From: an uncultured bacterium
GTDB taxonomy: Bacteria; Acidobacteriota; Aminicenantia; Aminicenantales; CALLJL01
Reading direction: 5' to 3'
Length of the DNA stretch: 57,449 nt
Assembly: GCA_938092135.1 (NCBI GenBank)
Contig: CALLJL010000017.1
Location: 126,259 to 183,707, forward strand
Part shown: piece by piece, positions 27,205 through 35,368 of the stretch
Layout: each line of letters begins with the position of its first letter
Position numbering within the stretch: the first letter of the stretch is position 1
Notes under the pieces: model-generated
What the model was told of the DNA's origin: nothing
Databases searched by the model: none
Seen by the model: the letters and a program-made list of their open reading frames with translations, nothing else
Program-made: the position numbers and the translations under genes

Positions 27205-28239
27205 ATGAAGACAGGGAAGCGAACTTTCTATATTTTTCTTTCTTTTTTCATCTCCGCTGCTCTCATCTATTTACTTATTTCCCAAATTTCAACTCAGGAT
27301 TTGATCTATACTTTGAAAAATCTCCATTTACCTTCTCTTTTCACTTACATGGCCATAAGCCTGACAGGTGCTTTAATTAGGGCCTGGCGCTATCGTCTTT
27401 TACTTCAACCAGAAGAGGTAAGCTGGCCTGGTATTTTCCTTGTCACTTTAGTTAAAAATTCTTTGGTCGACCTGCTTCCCGCTCGTCTGGGCTCACTTTC
27501 TTATATTTATCTCCTCAATCGCCGCCTTGGCCTTGCCTTTGAACCGGTAACCTCGTCTTTTATTGCTGCTTTTCTTCTTGATTTTCTGACACTGAGTCCT
27601 TTTCTTATTCTGGCTATTATGTCCGTTGGTCTTGGAACAGATGCCATTGCCTCGCCCACGATTATGATCATAGCCATTCTCTTTTTTCTTTTAATTATCC
27701 TTGCTTTCATTCTGATCATTCCCCTAGCCAAGACCCTCTATCAGATTTATCTTTTTTCAGGGGAAAAACTCAATTGGGTGGCCAAAAAATGGTTTCAGAA
27801 ATCACTGGTTAAATTTAGAGGGACGATTGATGTTCTCCACCTGACGAGAGGGCATAGCTCTTTCTGGTTGATATTAATTCTTTCTTTTCTCATTAGATTG
27901 GCGAAATATGGTTCCCTCTTCTTTTTACTTCATTCGCTACTCAAAATCCATGGTTTTAACCTATCCCAATTAAGTTTCTGGCGACTAATTTTGGGAACAA
28001 GTGGCGCTGAACTTACTTCAGCTCTTCCCATAAAGGGTCTGGCCGGCTTCGGTACCTGGGAATCGGCTTGGGCTCTCACCTTTCGTCTGATGGGTACAGA
28101 AAAAAATATAGCCATCCTCTCCGGTCTCGGCGTCCATTTCCTCACCAATCTATTTGAATACTCCTTAGGCATAGCGAGCTTGTTTCTTTTAGCCCTGCCT
28201 TATTTCCGAAAAAGAAGAATTCAGGGAGGTCAAAAATGA
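27205..28239 (+). CDS. LPG synthase-type (UPF0104/YbhN) integral membrane protein
   Basis: 344 residues with seven to eight membrane helices and family motifs RAWRYRLLLQPEE near the second helix, LVKNSLVDLLPARLGSLSYIYLLNRR and LPIKGLAGFGTWESAWAL. The fold is the lysylphosphatidylglycerol synthase transmembrane region shared by MprF, AglD and YbhN; members move or modify lipid-linked substrates. The soluble aminoacyltransferase domain of MprF is absent, so lysine transfer is not predicted. The stop overlaps the tldD start (ATGA), which ties it to TldD/TldE in one operon. Confidence 0.85.
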   Translation: MKTGKRTFYIFLSFFISAALIYLLISQISTQDLIYTLKNLHLPSLFTYMAISLTGALIRAWRYRLLLQPEEVSWPGIFLVTLVKNSLVDLLPARLGSLSYIYLLNRRLGLAFEPVTSSFIAAFLLDFLTLSPFLILAIMSVGLGTDAIASPTIMIIAILFFLLIILAFILIIPLAKTLYQIYLFSGEKLNWVAKKWFQKSLVKFRGTIDVLHLTRGHSSFWLILILSFLIRLAKYGSLFFLLHSLLKIHGFNLSQLSFWRLILGTSGAELTSALPIKGLAGFGTWESAWALTFRLMGTEKNIAILSGLGVHFLTNLFEYSLGIASLFLLALPYFRKRRIQGGQK

Positions 28240-29651
28240 TTTCTCTCAGCCATCCCTTTAAATTAAGCTTGAGAGATTTGGAGCTAATTTTGGAAACCGC
28301 CCTAAGCCAGGGTGGTGACTTTGCCGATATTTTCATGGAATATCGTCATTATCAGGCAGTGATTATGGAGGAAGATATTATCAAAGAAACAAGTGAAAGT
28401 ATTGTTCAGGGAATAGGGATTCGAGTCATAAGTGGTGAAAAAACCGGCTATGCCTACACCAACGAAATTAGCTTTGAAAAAGCCCGGTCAGCGGCTCTTA
28501 CAGCGGCAGCCATTGCCTCCTCCCCTTCACCTATAAAGATTGCCTCTTTAACTCCTCGAGAAATTAAAACCAATTTTTATCCCCTTAAAATTGCTCCTAA
28601 CCAATTCGAGTTGGAGAGAAAGGTCGATCTGGTCAAAGAAGCCTATTCGGCCTGTTTGCAATTTGATCCCAAAATTATCCGGGCCAAAGTGGCCCTGGGA
28701 GATGTTGTCCAATGGCTGGCCATCGCTAATTCAGAAGGGCTTTATGTGACCGACATAAGACCTATTATTCGTTTAAGCTGCCTAGCCATTGCCGAGGATA
28801 GGATCAAGAGAGAAGTTGGCTTTGCTGGGGCCGGAGGTAGAATTGGCTATGACTATTTTCTTCAGACTCATCCCCCTCGTCAGATTGGGGAAGAAGCCGC
28901 TCAAGAAGCCCTCAAGCTTCTTGAAGCTATTGAGCCTCCAGCGGGGGAAATGCCTGTTGTTTTGGCCGCTGGTCACAGTGGAGTTCTTGTCCATGAAGCT
29001 GTCGGTCACCTTCTTGAGGCCGATTACAATCGTAAAAAAACTTCAATTTTCTGGAATAAACTCGGGCAAAAAGTGGGTAGTCCCCTTGTCCGAATTATCG
29101 ATGATCCCACTATCCCTGGTTTTCGTGGCTCCTATAACGTCGATGACGAGGGAACACAACCTGAGCCTGTATTACTGATAGATAAGGGAGTGATTAAAGG
29201 CTTTCTTCAAGATCGCCTATCCTCTAAACTAATGGGGTTTCCTTTAACTGGTCATGGGCGACGACAAGATTTTACCTGCTTTCCCCTTCCCCGGATGGCT
29301 AATACCTACATTGACCGGGGTGAATATTCCCCTGAGGAAATAATAAAATCAGTAAAAAAGGGAATCTATGCTGAAAGGTTTGAAGGGGGGCAAGTTGAGG
29401 ATTCGGGCAAATTCACCTTTACAATCAGTTCAGGTCGACTCATTGAAGAAGGCAAATTGACTGCCCCCATTAAACAGGCTACATTGATTGGCCTGAATAT
29501 TGATATTCTTCAAAACATCACTATGGTAGGCTCTGACCTGGCCTTCAGCCCTCAGATTGGCACTTGCAGCAAAGAAGGCCAAGAAGTTCCCGTCAGCGAT
29601 GGCTGTCCAACTCTAAAAATTGAAAAAATGACGGTGGGAGGACGATTATGA
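28236..29651 (+). CDS. tldD: TldD family metallopeptidase
   Basis: 471 residues. The zinc motif is HEAVGH in GVLVHEAVGHLLEAD, as in TldD; the N-terminal domain and SFEKARSAALTAAA motif also fit. TldD with TldE forms a heterodimeric protease that cleaves unstructured peptides and matures some ribosomal peptides such as microcin B17. It overlaps both its neighbours by 4 bases. No recognisable RiPP precursor or modification gene is nearby, so a general peptide-degrading role is more likely. Confidence 0.93.
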   Translation: MISLSHPFKLSLRDLELILETALSQGGDFADIFMEYRHYQAVIMEEDIIKETSESIVQGIGIRVISGEKTGYAYTNEISFEKARSAALTAAAIASSPSPIKIASLTPREIKTNFYPLKIAPNQFELERKVDLVKEAYSACLQFDPKIIRAKVALGDVVQWLAIANSEGLYVTDIRPIIRLSCLAIAEDRIKREVGFAGAGGRIGYDYFLQTHPPRQIGEEAAQEALKLLEAIEPPAGEMPVVLAAGHSGVLVHEAVGHLLEADYNRKKTSIFWNKLGQKVGSPLVRIIDDPTIPGFRGSYNVDDEGTQPEPVLLIDKGVIKGFLQDRLSSKLMGFPLTGHGRRQDFTCFPLPRMANTYIDRGEYSPEEIIKSVKKGIYAERFEGGQVEDSGKFTFTISSGRLIEEGKLTAPIKQATLIGLNIDILQNITMVGSDLAFSPQIGTCSKEGQEVPVSDGCPTLKIEKMTVGGRL

Positions 29652-31012
29652 AGTCGGAAAAAAATTTGAATCTGGAAAAGGAAATAAAAGAGCTGCAGCT
29701 TCTGGCTGAAAGCCTGGTCAATTATGGCCAAAGTCTTGGAGCAGATGAAGTGGAAGTGGCTGTGGCTACAGGAAAAGAATTTTCAGTTAATGTGCGACAA
29801 CAGAGCATTGAAGACTTGACTGAAGCTAATTTTAGGTATTTATCCTTAAAAGTTATTAAAGATAGGCGGGTAGCTTCCGCAAGTTCCTCCGATCTTTCTA
29901 TTGAAACTTTAAAAGATTTGATGAAAAAGACTTTAAAGCGAGCCGAGCTATCCAATCCTGATGAATGCGCAGGTCTACCTGACTCAGTTGAACCTTATGT
30001 CGATCCCGCTTCTCTTAATCTCTATGACCCTCAAATTGCCCATCTTGAGCCAAAGGAAAAAATAAAGCTAGCTTTTGAAACAGAAAAAATTGCCCTGGCC
30101 GACCCAAGAATTACTAATTCCCATGGAGCAAGCTTCGGAACTACGGAAGGAGCTTTCATTCTAGTTAATTCCCGCGGTTTTTCTGGTTTTTATAAGGCTA
30201 CTTCCTGTGGACTTAGCGTTGGCATTCAGGCTGGTGATACTGACCATCGTGTTGAAGATGGGTGGTTTAGTTCACGACGCTTTTTTTCTGAACTTGATCC
30301 GCCCGAAGCAGTAGCTAAAAAGGCAATTGAAAGAACAGTAAGGCTATTAAACCCGAGGAAAATCAAAACCCAGCAAGTTCCTGTAGTTTTTGAACCTCCC
30401 CAAACTGCCTGGCTTCTTGGCTTTCTTTTTACCTGTATTGCTGGGACTTCAATTTATCACCGAGCTTCCTTTCTCGTCGATAAACTCGGTGAAAAAATAG
30501 CTGACCCTCGAGTTACAGTCATCGATGATGGTTTAATGCCCGGCCGGTTAGGCACCCGGCCCTTCGACTCAGAAGGTGTTCCAACTAGAAAAACAATGGT
30601 CATCGAGGCCGGGGTATTAAAAAATTACCTTTGCAATAGCTATGCCGCCCGGAAGCTCAAGCTGGCCTCAACGGGAAATGCGGAAGGAGCTGGCGTTGGC
30701 CCTAATAATTTCTACCTTGTACCTGGTGAGGTTTCTCCTGATGAAATAATAGCTTCCATGGATAGGGGACTCATTCTGGTTAAAACTATTGGCCATGGAC
30801 TAAACCCCGTAACGGGCGATATCTCCAGAGGAGCTTTTGGTCTATGGGTTGAAAAAGGGGAAATTGTTTATCCTGTTTCTGAGATTACCATCTCCGGCAA
30901 TCTGGGTGAAATACTTAACAATATTGAACTGATCGGCTCAAATCTGCAGTTTGAAGCGGCTATCTGCGGCCCCACCATTAAAGTTGCTGAGCTGACGGTG
31001 GCCGGGGAGTAA
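29648..31012 (+). CDS. pmbA: TldE/PmbA family protein
   Basis: 454 residues with TldE signatures: GADEVEVAVATGKEFSVNVR at the N-terminus, FEPPQTAWLLGFLFTCIAG in place of the HExxxH region, and GVLKNYLCNSYAARKLKLASTGN. It lacks the zinc motif, as expected for the non-catalytic partner of TldD. The 3' end overlaps the convergent nitroreductase gene by 35 bases. Confidence 0.92.
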   Translation: MKSEKNLNLEKEIKELQLLAESLVNYGQSLGADEVEVAVATGKEFSVNVRQQSIEDLTEANFRYLSLKVIKDRRVASASSSDLSIETLKDLMKKTLKRAELSNPDECAGLPDSVEPYVDPASLNLYDPQIAHLEPKEKIKLAFETEKIALADPRITNSHGASFGTTEGAFILVNSRGFSGFYKATSCGLSVGIQAGDTDHRVEDGWFSSRRFFSELDPPEAVAKKAIERTVRLLNPRKIKTQQVPVVFEPPQTAWLLGFLFTCIAGTSIYHRASFLVDKLGEKIADPRVTVIDDGLMPGRLGTRPFDSEGVPTRKTMVIEAGVLKNYLCNSYAARKLKLASTGNAEGAGVGPNNFYLVPGEVSPDEIIASMDRGLILVKTIGHGLNPVTGDISRGAFGLWVEKGEIVYPVSEITISGNLGEILNNIELIGSNLQFEAAICGPTIKVAELTVAGE

Positions 31013-31583
31013 ATTGATTAAAATGAATAACCATTTCTAGGGAACGTTTAGGAACATGAAGCCGGCCTTCCTCATCAAGCCAATAGCGAATTGAGCCCTG
31101 AAAAGTCTCCACGATGGGAATTTCAGCGGGATAACCCAGAGCCAAAACACAATCAACCCGATAATTTTCTGGAATTTTAAAAAGGGCCGCTATCTTCTCC
31201 CGATTAATTGAAATCAGCCAGCAACTGCCGACATTTTCAGCCCAGGCAGCTAAAATCATATTTTCCATAGCTGCGCCCACATCATATTCATAATCCTGAG
31301 CTCTAATAGACAAATTGACCAGGGTAATTATATAAGCTACCGGCTCCTGACCTGGTTTAGGATTTCCACGAGGACTGATATAAGCTGCCCATTTTAAATG
31401 GGGGAAAACTTGATGGCAGAGCCGCGGCTCATCAACCACCAAAAATTCAAGGGGCTGCTTATTGCCAGCAGATGGGGCCAGCCGGCCAGCATTGACAATT
31501 CTTTCGAGAAGCTCTCGGGGCAAAGGCTGCGATTTGAATTGTCTAATTGTTCGTCGACTAATAATTAAATCATAAAAACTCAT
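30978..31583 (-). CDS. Nitroreductase family protein
   Basis: 201 residues. The N-terminus IISRRTIRQFKSQPLPRELLERIVNAGRLAPSAGNKQP is the classic FMN-binding start of the family, and MILAAWAENVGSCWL and VLALGYPAE follow at the usual places. It probably reduces quinones, nitro compounds or similar substrates with NAD(P)H; the natural substrate cannot be read. The start lies three bases after the DUF362 gene stop, so the two are probably co-transcribed. Confidence 0.9.
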   Translation of the reverse strand: MSFYDLIISRRTIRQFKSQPLPRELLERIVNAGRLAPSAGNKQPLEFLVVDEPRLCHQVFPHLKWAAYISPRGNPKPGQEPVAYIITLVNLSIRAQDYEYDVGAAMENMILAAWAENVGSCWLISINREKIAALFKIPENYRVDCVLALGYPAEIPIVETFQGSIRYWLDEEGRLHVPKRSLEMVIHFNQFTPRPPSAQQL

Positions 31584-31586
31584 GGC

Positions 31587-32630
31587 TTAGCTCTGATCAA
31601 GAATAAATTTAATTTTCTGAGCATAAAGGCGACTTTCCTCATCGAAAGTAACCAGTTCAATGGCTTTTGGGTCATCAACCCCAAGGCCAAGTTCAATTGC
31701 CCGAGCAATTTGCTCCTGCTCAGTTATTTTCTTTCCCATGATGGCCTCATTAGAACCAAGCTCTTTGAGCACAGCCACTCCAACCATGTCTACGGCTACG
31801 CGGTCTTTTCCAGCAATAAAAACATCAGCTTGAACTCTTTTGCCTGTACTGGGCCCGCCATCAACAAAGGCTTCAACTCCGTCAAGAATAATGAGCTGAG
31901 GCTTATATCCCAAATTAATTTCTGCAATCATTCGCCTCATGTCAGGCGACCGATGCATCTCTCGCATTAGCCTTTTGGGCGTTAAACCAACAGCGAGTTT
32001 AAGGGACATGGTAAAAACACCGCCAAAACCATGGGTTTTAAGGCAGGGTGTCGAAATGATATAGGGGGCTTCAACGACTGCTTTGGGAATGGCGAAGCCC
32101 TCAGACCAGTGAATCCCCTCAGGTTTAAACCAGACCCATTCTTCTTCGGCAAGTTCCTCAAAATTAATGATTTTAAAATCAAGTTCTTTCGCCAAATCAA
32201 AGATTCCTTTTTCAGCCATCACCTTTGCTGTCGGTGGCGGCCCACTTCTTTCGCCAAGGGTTACTGGGCCAGCCTGTCTCTTTCTGACTTCCTGAATGAT
32301 AGCTATCATGGTATCATTATGGGTCGAGCCCGGCGCTGGATCTGAGGTATTAAAATTGGGCTTGATAAAAACGGGTGTTTCCTTCAATGATGGAATATCA
32401 AGAAGCTCAAAGCATTTGTTAACTCCGTCTTTTCTATCTTTAGTTTTAACTAAGGCGACCTTTGCCGTTTTACCCGACTGACCTCGGCTTCCTCTTCTCA
32501 GGCCAGTTTTTTTGGCTATTAAGCTGGATGAACCAAAGGGATTAATAGCGGAAAGCTCAAAGGAAGCTATGGCCGTCGCTGAAAGGCGAAGGAAATCTCT
32601 TCGCTTTAAGCCCTTTTTGTTTAAATTCAC
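31587..32630 (-). CDS. Tat-exported DUF362 domain protein
   Basis: 347 residues, starting at a GTG preceded by AGGAGG. The N-terminus has a twin-arginine signal (KRRDFLRLSATAIASFELSA), so a folded protein, probably with a cofactor, is exported. The DUF362 core shows PVFIKPNFNTSDPAPGSTHND, TLGERSG, STPCLKTHGFGGVFTMSLK and PQLIILDGVEAFVDGGPSTG. No ferredoxin-type cysteine clusters are present, unlike many DUF362 proteins. Function is not established. Confidence 0.85.
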   Translation of the reverse strand: MNLNKKGLKRRDFLRLSATAIASFELSAINPFGSSSLIAKKTGLRRGSRGQSGKTAKVALVKTKDRKDGVNKCFELLDIPSLKETPVFIKPNFNTSDPAPGSTHNDTMIAIIQEVRKRQAGPVTLGERSGPPPTAKVMAEKGIFDLAKELDFKIINFEELAEEEWVWFKPEGIHWSEGFAIPKAVVEAPYIISTPCLKTHGFGGVFTMSLKLAVGLTPKRLMREMHRSPDMRRMIAEINLGYKPQLIILDGVEAFVDGGPSTGKRVQADVFIAGKDRVAVDMVGVAVLKELGSNEAIMGKKITEQEQIARAIELGLGVDDPKAIELVTFDEESRLYAQKIKFILDQS

Positions 32631-32810
32631 AGTTTCCTCCTGATTTATAATAATTTCTTAATATTTTCGTTCTCATCAATTAAGCTTTATAATTACTAAT
32701 TTTGCTTTATTTTATCACATTTCAATTTCATCCCAATCAATTCGCTCAATATCTGTTTAATTAATTAAATTTTTATCTATTTCCCTCATTATACAATGAG
32801 CCAATTAACT

Positions 32811-33995
32811 TCATTTATAAAAGCCTGTTTTCAACGGTTCAGGAGCTTTAATTGTAAAGAAGACATTAAAAATCAGAATGGTCAAGCCAGCCAAGATATA
32901 CATAGTTCTATAACCAAAAAGGTCTGAAAGCCATCCAAAAAAAGGCGAACCTAAGCCCATTCCAGCATCAAAAAGGGAAAGATACAGGCTTAGGGCAAAA
33001 CCTTTGTTCTCTCTTCCCAAAGTATCAATAACATAAGTACTTAGGGCTGGAAAAATCAAGCCTTGACCAAAGCCGCCAACAAACCCAGCTAAAATTAGCA
33101 TCCAGAAGTTTCTCACCTGTGAAAGAAACAGAACATTAAGACCGATCACCAGGGCCGCTGGAAAAATGACCTTTTTCCGACCATAGCGGTCAGAAAGACC
33201 GCCGCCCCAAAATCGGGTTAAAATGGCCGCAAAAGAGAAAGTGACAAAAAAGGGGCCAACATGTTGTAAGCCAATTGACCGACTAAAGAGAGCCACAAAA
33301 TTAACCATAGCCCCTCTTATAGCCCCGTGAACCATTGGTAAAGAGGCCATGAGGAAAATTAGGAGAGGCTTAAGACTTTGCAGTTTTAAGAAAGCGTCGC
33401 TACCATTATTTTTTGAATTAACCGCCCTTACCGTCTCTTGAGTAAAAAAAATACAGGCAAAAGATGCTAAAAGAAAAATAAAACTGAGGTTGAAAAGCCA
33501 GCTAAAACCAAATTGACGGACAACTTCCTCAGCTAGAAGGGGGCCAAGAGCACTAGCTACCAAACCAGCAACACCAACTATTCCCATGGAATGGGCTAGC
33601 CTTTCTACAGGGGCCAGATCAGAGCACATGGTTATGGTAGCGGTCATGCTTATTCCCCACCCTAAGCCAGTCAGCGATCTTAAAATTAAGGGGAAAAGAC
33701 CAGCATCTCGGACAAGATGAAACAGAGGAATTGTAAGCATAAGCAGTCCAATGCCAGATAAAGAAATGGCACGTCTTCCCTTCTCATCTATAAGACGTCC
33801 AAATATCGGCCTAACGCCAATCGCTATGACGCTATGAATACCCATGATCAAACCAATCTGGCTCTTAGAAGGATTAAATTGCTCGAGAAAAAGAGGTAGA
33901 AGAAAAAAAAGACTAAGACTCAGAAAGAGGAAAAAATATCCAAGAAGGGCTACAATGAAAGGCCTGCTCCAGAGGGAGTCAGCTTTTTCAGTCAT
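32811..33995 (-). CDS. MFS transporter
   Basis: 394 residues, twelve predicted helices. The MFS loop motif between helices 2 and 3 reads RPIFGRLIDEKGRRAISLSG, and its repeat between helices 8 and 9 reads GGGLSDRYGRKKVIFPAAL. The helix 4-5 segment GLGWGISMTATITM resembles drug/sugar efflux members. The substrate cannot be told. It stands alone, with 180 bp to the DUF362 gene and 282 bp to the next minus-strand gene. Confidence 0.88.
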   Translation of the reverse strand: MTEKADSLWSRPFIVALLGYFFLFLSLSLFFLLPLFLEQFNPSKSQIGLIMGIHSVIAIGVRPIFGRLIDEKGRRAISLSGIGLLMLTIPLFHLVRDAGLFPLILRSLTGLGWGISMTATITMCSDLAPVERLAHSMGIVGVAGLVASALGPLLAEEVVRQFGFSWLFNLSFIFLLASFACIFFTQETVRAVNSKNNGSDAFLKLQSLKPLLIFLMASLPMVHGAIRGAMVNFVALFSRSIGLQHVGPFFVTFSFAAILTRFWGGGLSDRYGRKKVIFPAALVIGLNVLFLSQVRNFWMLILAGFVGGFGQGLIFPALSTYVIDTLGRENKGFALSLYLSLFDAGMGLGSPFFGWLSDLFGYRTMYILAGLTILIFNVFFTIKAPEPLKTGFYK

Positions 33996-34277
33996 TTTTC
34001 CTAAAAAATTAAAAATAAGAAAAATTAAATTTTAGCTTAAACTATCTGCTTCATCAATATTTCATATTTGAATCCGCCTTATGAAAGTATTTAAAAAGCT
34101 GAGTTAATTGGCTAGGATATAAGTTTAGATGGGAGAGATGCTTTTCTTAATGCTTTAGGTTTAAAGGCTGGTAGTTTATCTTTTTAGGCTGATAATAGAA
34201 ATTCATCTCTCATCCTAAATAAATTTTATTTGAAAAAAACAATTGACTATAAAATTTAGAGGCAAAAATTCTGTTTT

Positions 34278-34760
34278 TTAAAATTTATAACCAATCTTAC
34301 GGAGAAAATCTCGGCGATATTTCACATCTTCATCACCCTCGATGCCTTTAGTTTTTACTCCATCTATTACCCCTAAGATACCTCTTCCTGTTTCTGTTTC
34401 GGCAATTATAACCTCAACTGGATTGGCCGTAGCGCAGAAGATTCGACAGACTTCAGGCACCATTTTAATAGCGTTAAGGATATTAATTGGGTAGCCATTT
34501 TCGATAAAAATGATAAAGCTATGACCTGCAGCCAGGTTGAAAGCATTTTTTTTAGCCAATTCTATGAGCTTCTCATCGTTTCCCGAAAAGCGAACCAGAG
34601 CCGGACCTGATGATTCACAGAAAGCTAAACCGAATTTGAGATGAGGGGCCGTGGTGACAATGGCTTCATGAATATCCTCAACTGTTTTTATAAAATGGGC
34701 CTGGCCAAGAATAAAGTTCATCTCCTCTGGCTTTTCAATTTTAACTACTTTTATTTCCAT
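34278..34760 (-). CDS. Adenosine-specific kinase family protein
   Basis: 160 residues that match the small adenosine-specific kinase family (formerly DUF355) throughout: NFILGQAHFIKTVEDIHEA, FGLAFCESSGPALVRFSGND, LAAGHSFIIFIENGYPINIL, VCRIFCATANPVEVI and GRGILGVIDG. Members have been crystallised with adenosine and phosphate; the physiological role is poorly known. Ribosome site GGAGGAGG six bases upstream of the ATG. Standalone gene. Confidence 0.9.
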   Translation of the reverse strand: MEIKVVKIEKPEEMNFILGQAHFIKTVEDIHEAIVTTAPHLKFGLAFCESSGPALVRFSGNDEKLIELAKKNAFNLAAGHSFIIFIENGYPINILNAIKMVPEVCRIFCATANPVEVIIAETETGRGILGVIDGVKTKGIEGDEDVKYRRDFLRKIGYKF

Positions 34761-34841
34761 TTCCTCCTCCCTATCTCTAATTTAATTTTTATTTAACAAA
34801 TTTATCCTTCTTTTTCCAATCCTTTTTTGTTGATAAAAAGT

Positions 34842-34879
34842 AAGTTAATAAAATAATAACAAGTTAATGAAATAATAAA
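34842..34879. repeat. Two tandem copies of a 19-bp AT-rich unit
   Basis: AAGTTAATAAAATAATAAC (34842-34860) is followed directly by AAGTTAATGAAATAATAAA (34861-34879), differing at two positions. It is just upstream of the adenosine-specific kinase gene (minus strand), so it might bear on its promoter, or be simple slippage in AT-rich DNA. Confidence 0.5.
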
Positions 34880-35071
34880 ATTTAGATAAATAAACTGAGT
34901 AAATAAATAACTTTTTACATAATCAACCATAGCTGCATAACAAAATTTGCATAAATAAAGTCGGAAAAAATCTGTATTAAAAAAACATTTACATAAATAA
35001 TCCTAAAAAAAGGATTTTACTAAAAACCAATCGTGAAGGCTGTAGAAAATAAAAAATGAGGTAAATAAGTA

Positions 35072-35176
35072 AGCTGGTACCTAAAAGAGGTGCTGGCTGT
35101 TTTGGGGTTAGGGGAAATTTAGCAAAGGGGGAAATGAAGGAGGGTCTAGCCTTGCACAGCCAGCGAAGCAAGGCTA
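35072..35176 (+). ncRNA. Candidate structured RNA with alternative pseudoknot
   Basis: Three helices can be drawn. P1: 35072-35082 with 35088-35098, 11 pairs including three G-U, loop AAAAG. P2: TAGCCTTGC (35147-35155) with GCAAGGCTA (35168-35176), 9 Watson-Crick pairs. P3: GCTGGCTGT (35092-35100) with ACAGCCAGC (35156-35164), 9 Watson-Crick pairs, where the second strand lies in the P2 loop; P2 plus P3 make an H-type pseudoknot, and P3 competes with P1. Between them are four G-runs (35104, 35111, 35127, 35142). The plus strand is favoured because the P1 wobbles would become A-C mismatches in a minus-strand RNA. No promoter or terminator was found; a decayed intergenic repeat is the main alternative. 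Confidence 0.4.
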
Positions 35177-35368
35177 TTGTTTAAATAATAACACATTCTT
35201 TGGAAAATTCAAGTAGGACCTTTTTATAAAAAAATCTTGACGTTTAATTTTCTTAGACCTTTATAACTTTTCTTGAAATGCCTCTCTTCTAAATGAAAGG
35301 GAAATTAATTAAAGGATTCAACTAGTTTTATTTCCTTAAATTAAAACAATCTCGGCTTCCACGGCTTT

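Larger units (their letters stand above)
34761..35368. other. 608-bp intergenic region, mostly low-complexity AT
   Basis: There is no convincing protein gene. About the first 300 bases are A+T-rich and nearly simple-sequence (many TAAATAA/TTACATAA words, one 19-bp tandem repeat). An isolated GC-richer block with strong self-complementarity occupies about 35072-35176 and is listed separately. A 60-codon minus-strand frame across that block (34989-35171) is a by-product of the folded sequence and is not called. Confidence 0.6.

Noticed and set aside
33996..34277. Possible riboswitch in the MFS/adenosine-kinase gap (GAGAGATG near 34134 and CATCTCTC near 34203)
   Set aside because: Only an 8-bp long-range pairing; the sequence does not fit fluoride, c-di-GMP, guanidine or SAM patterns, and it lies downstream of the kinase gene, next to its stop codon.
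34989..35171. 60-codon minus-strand frame over the folded block
   Set aside because: No ribosome site; its content follows from the self-complementary DNA. No protein-like pattern beyond a chance hydrophobic end.
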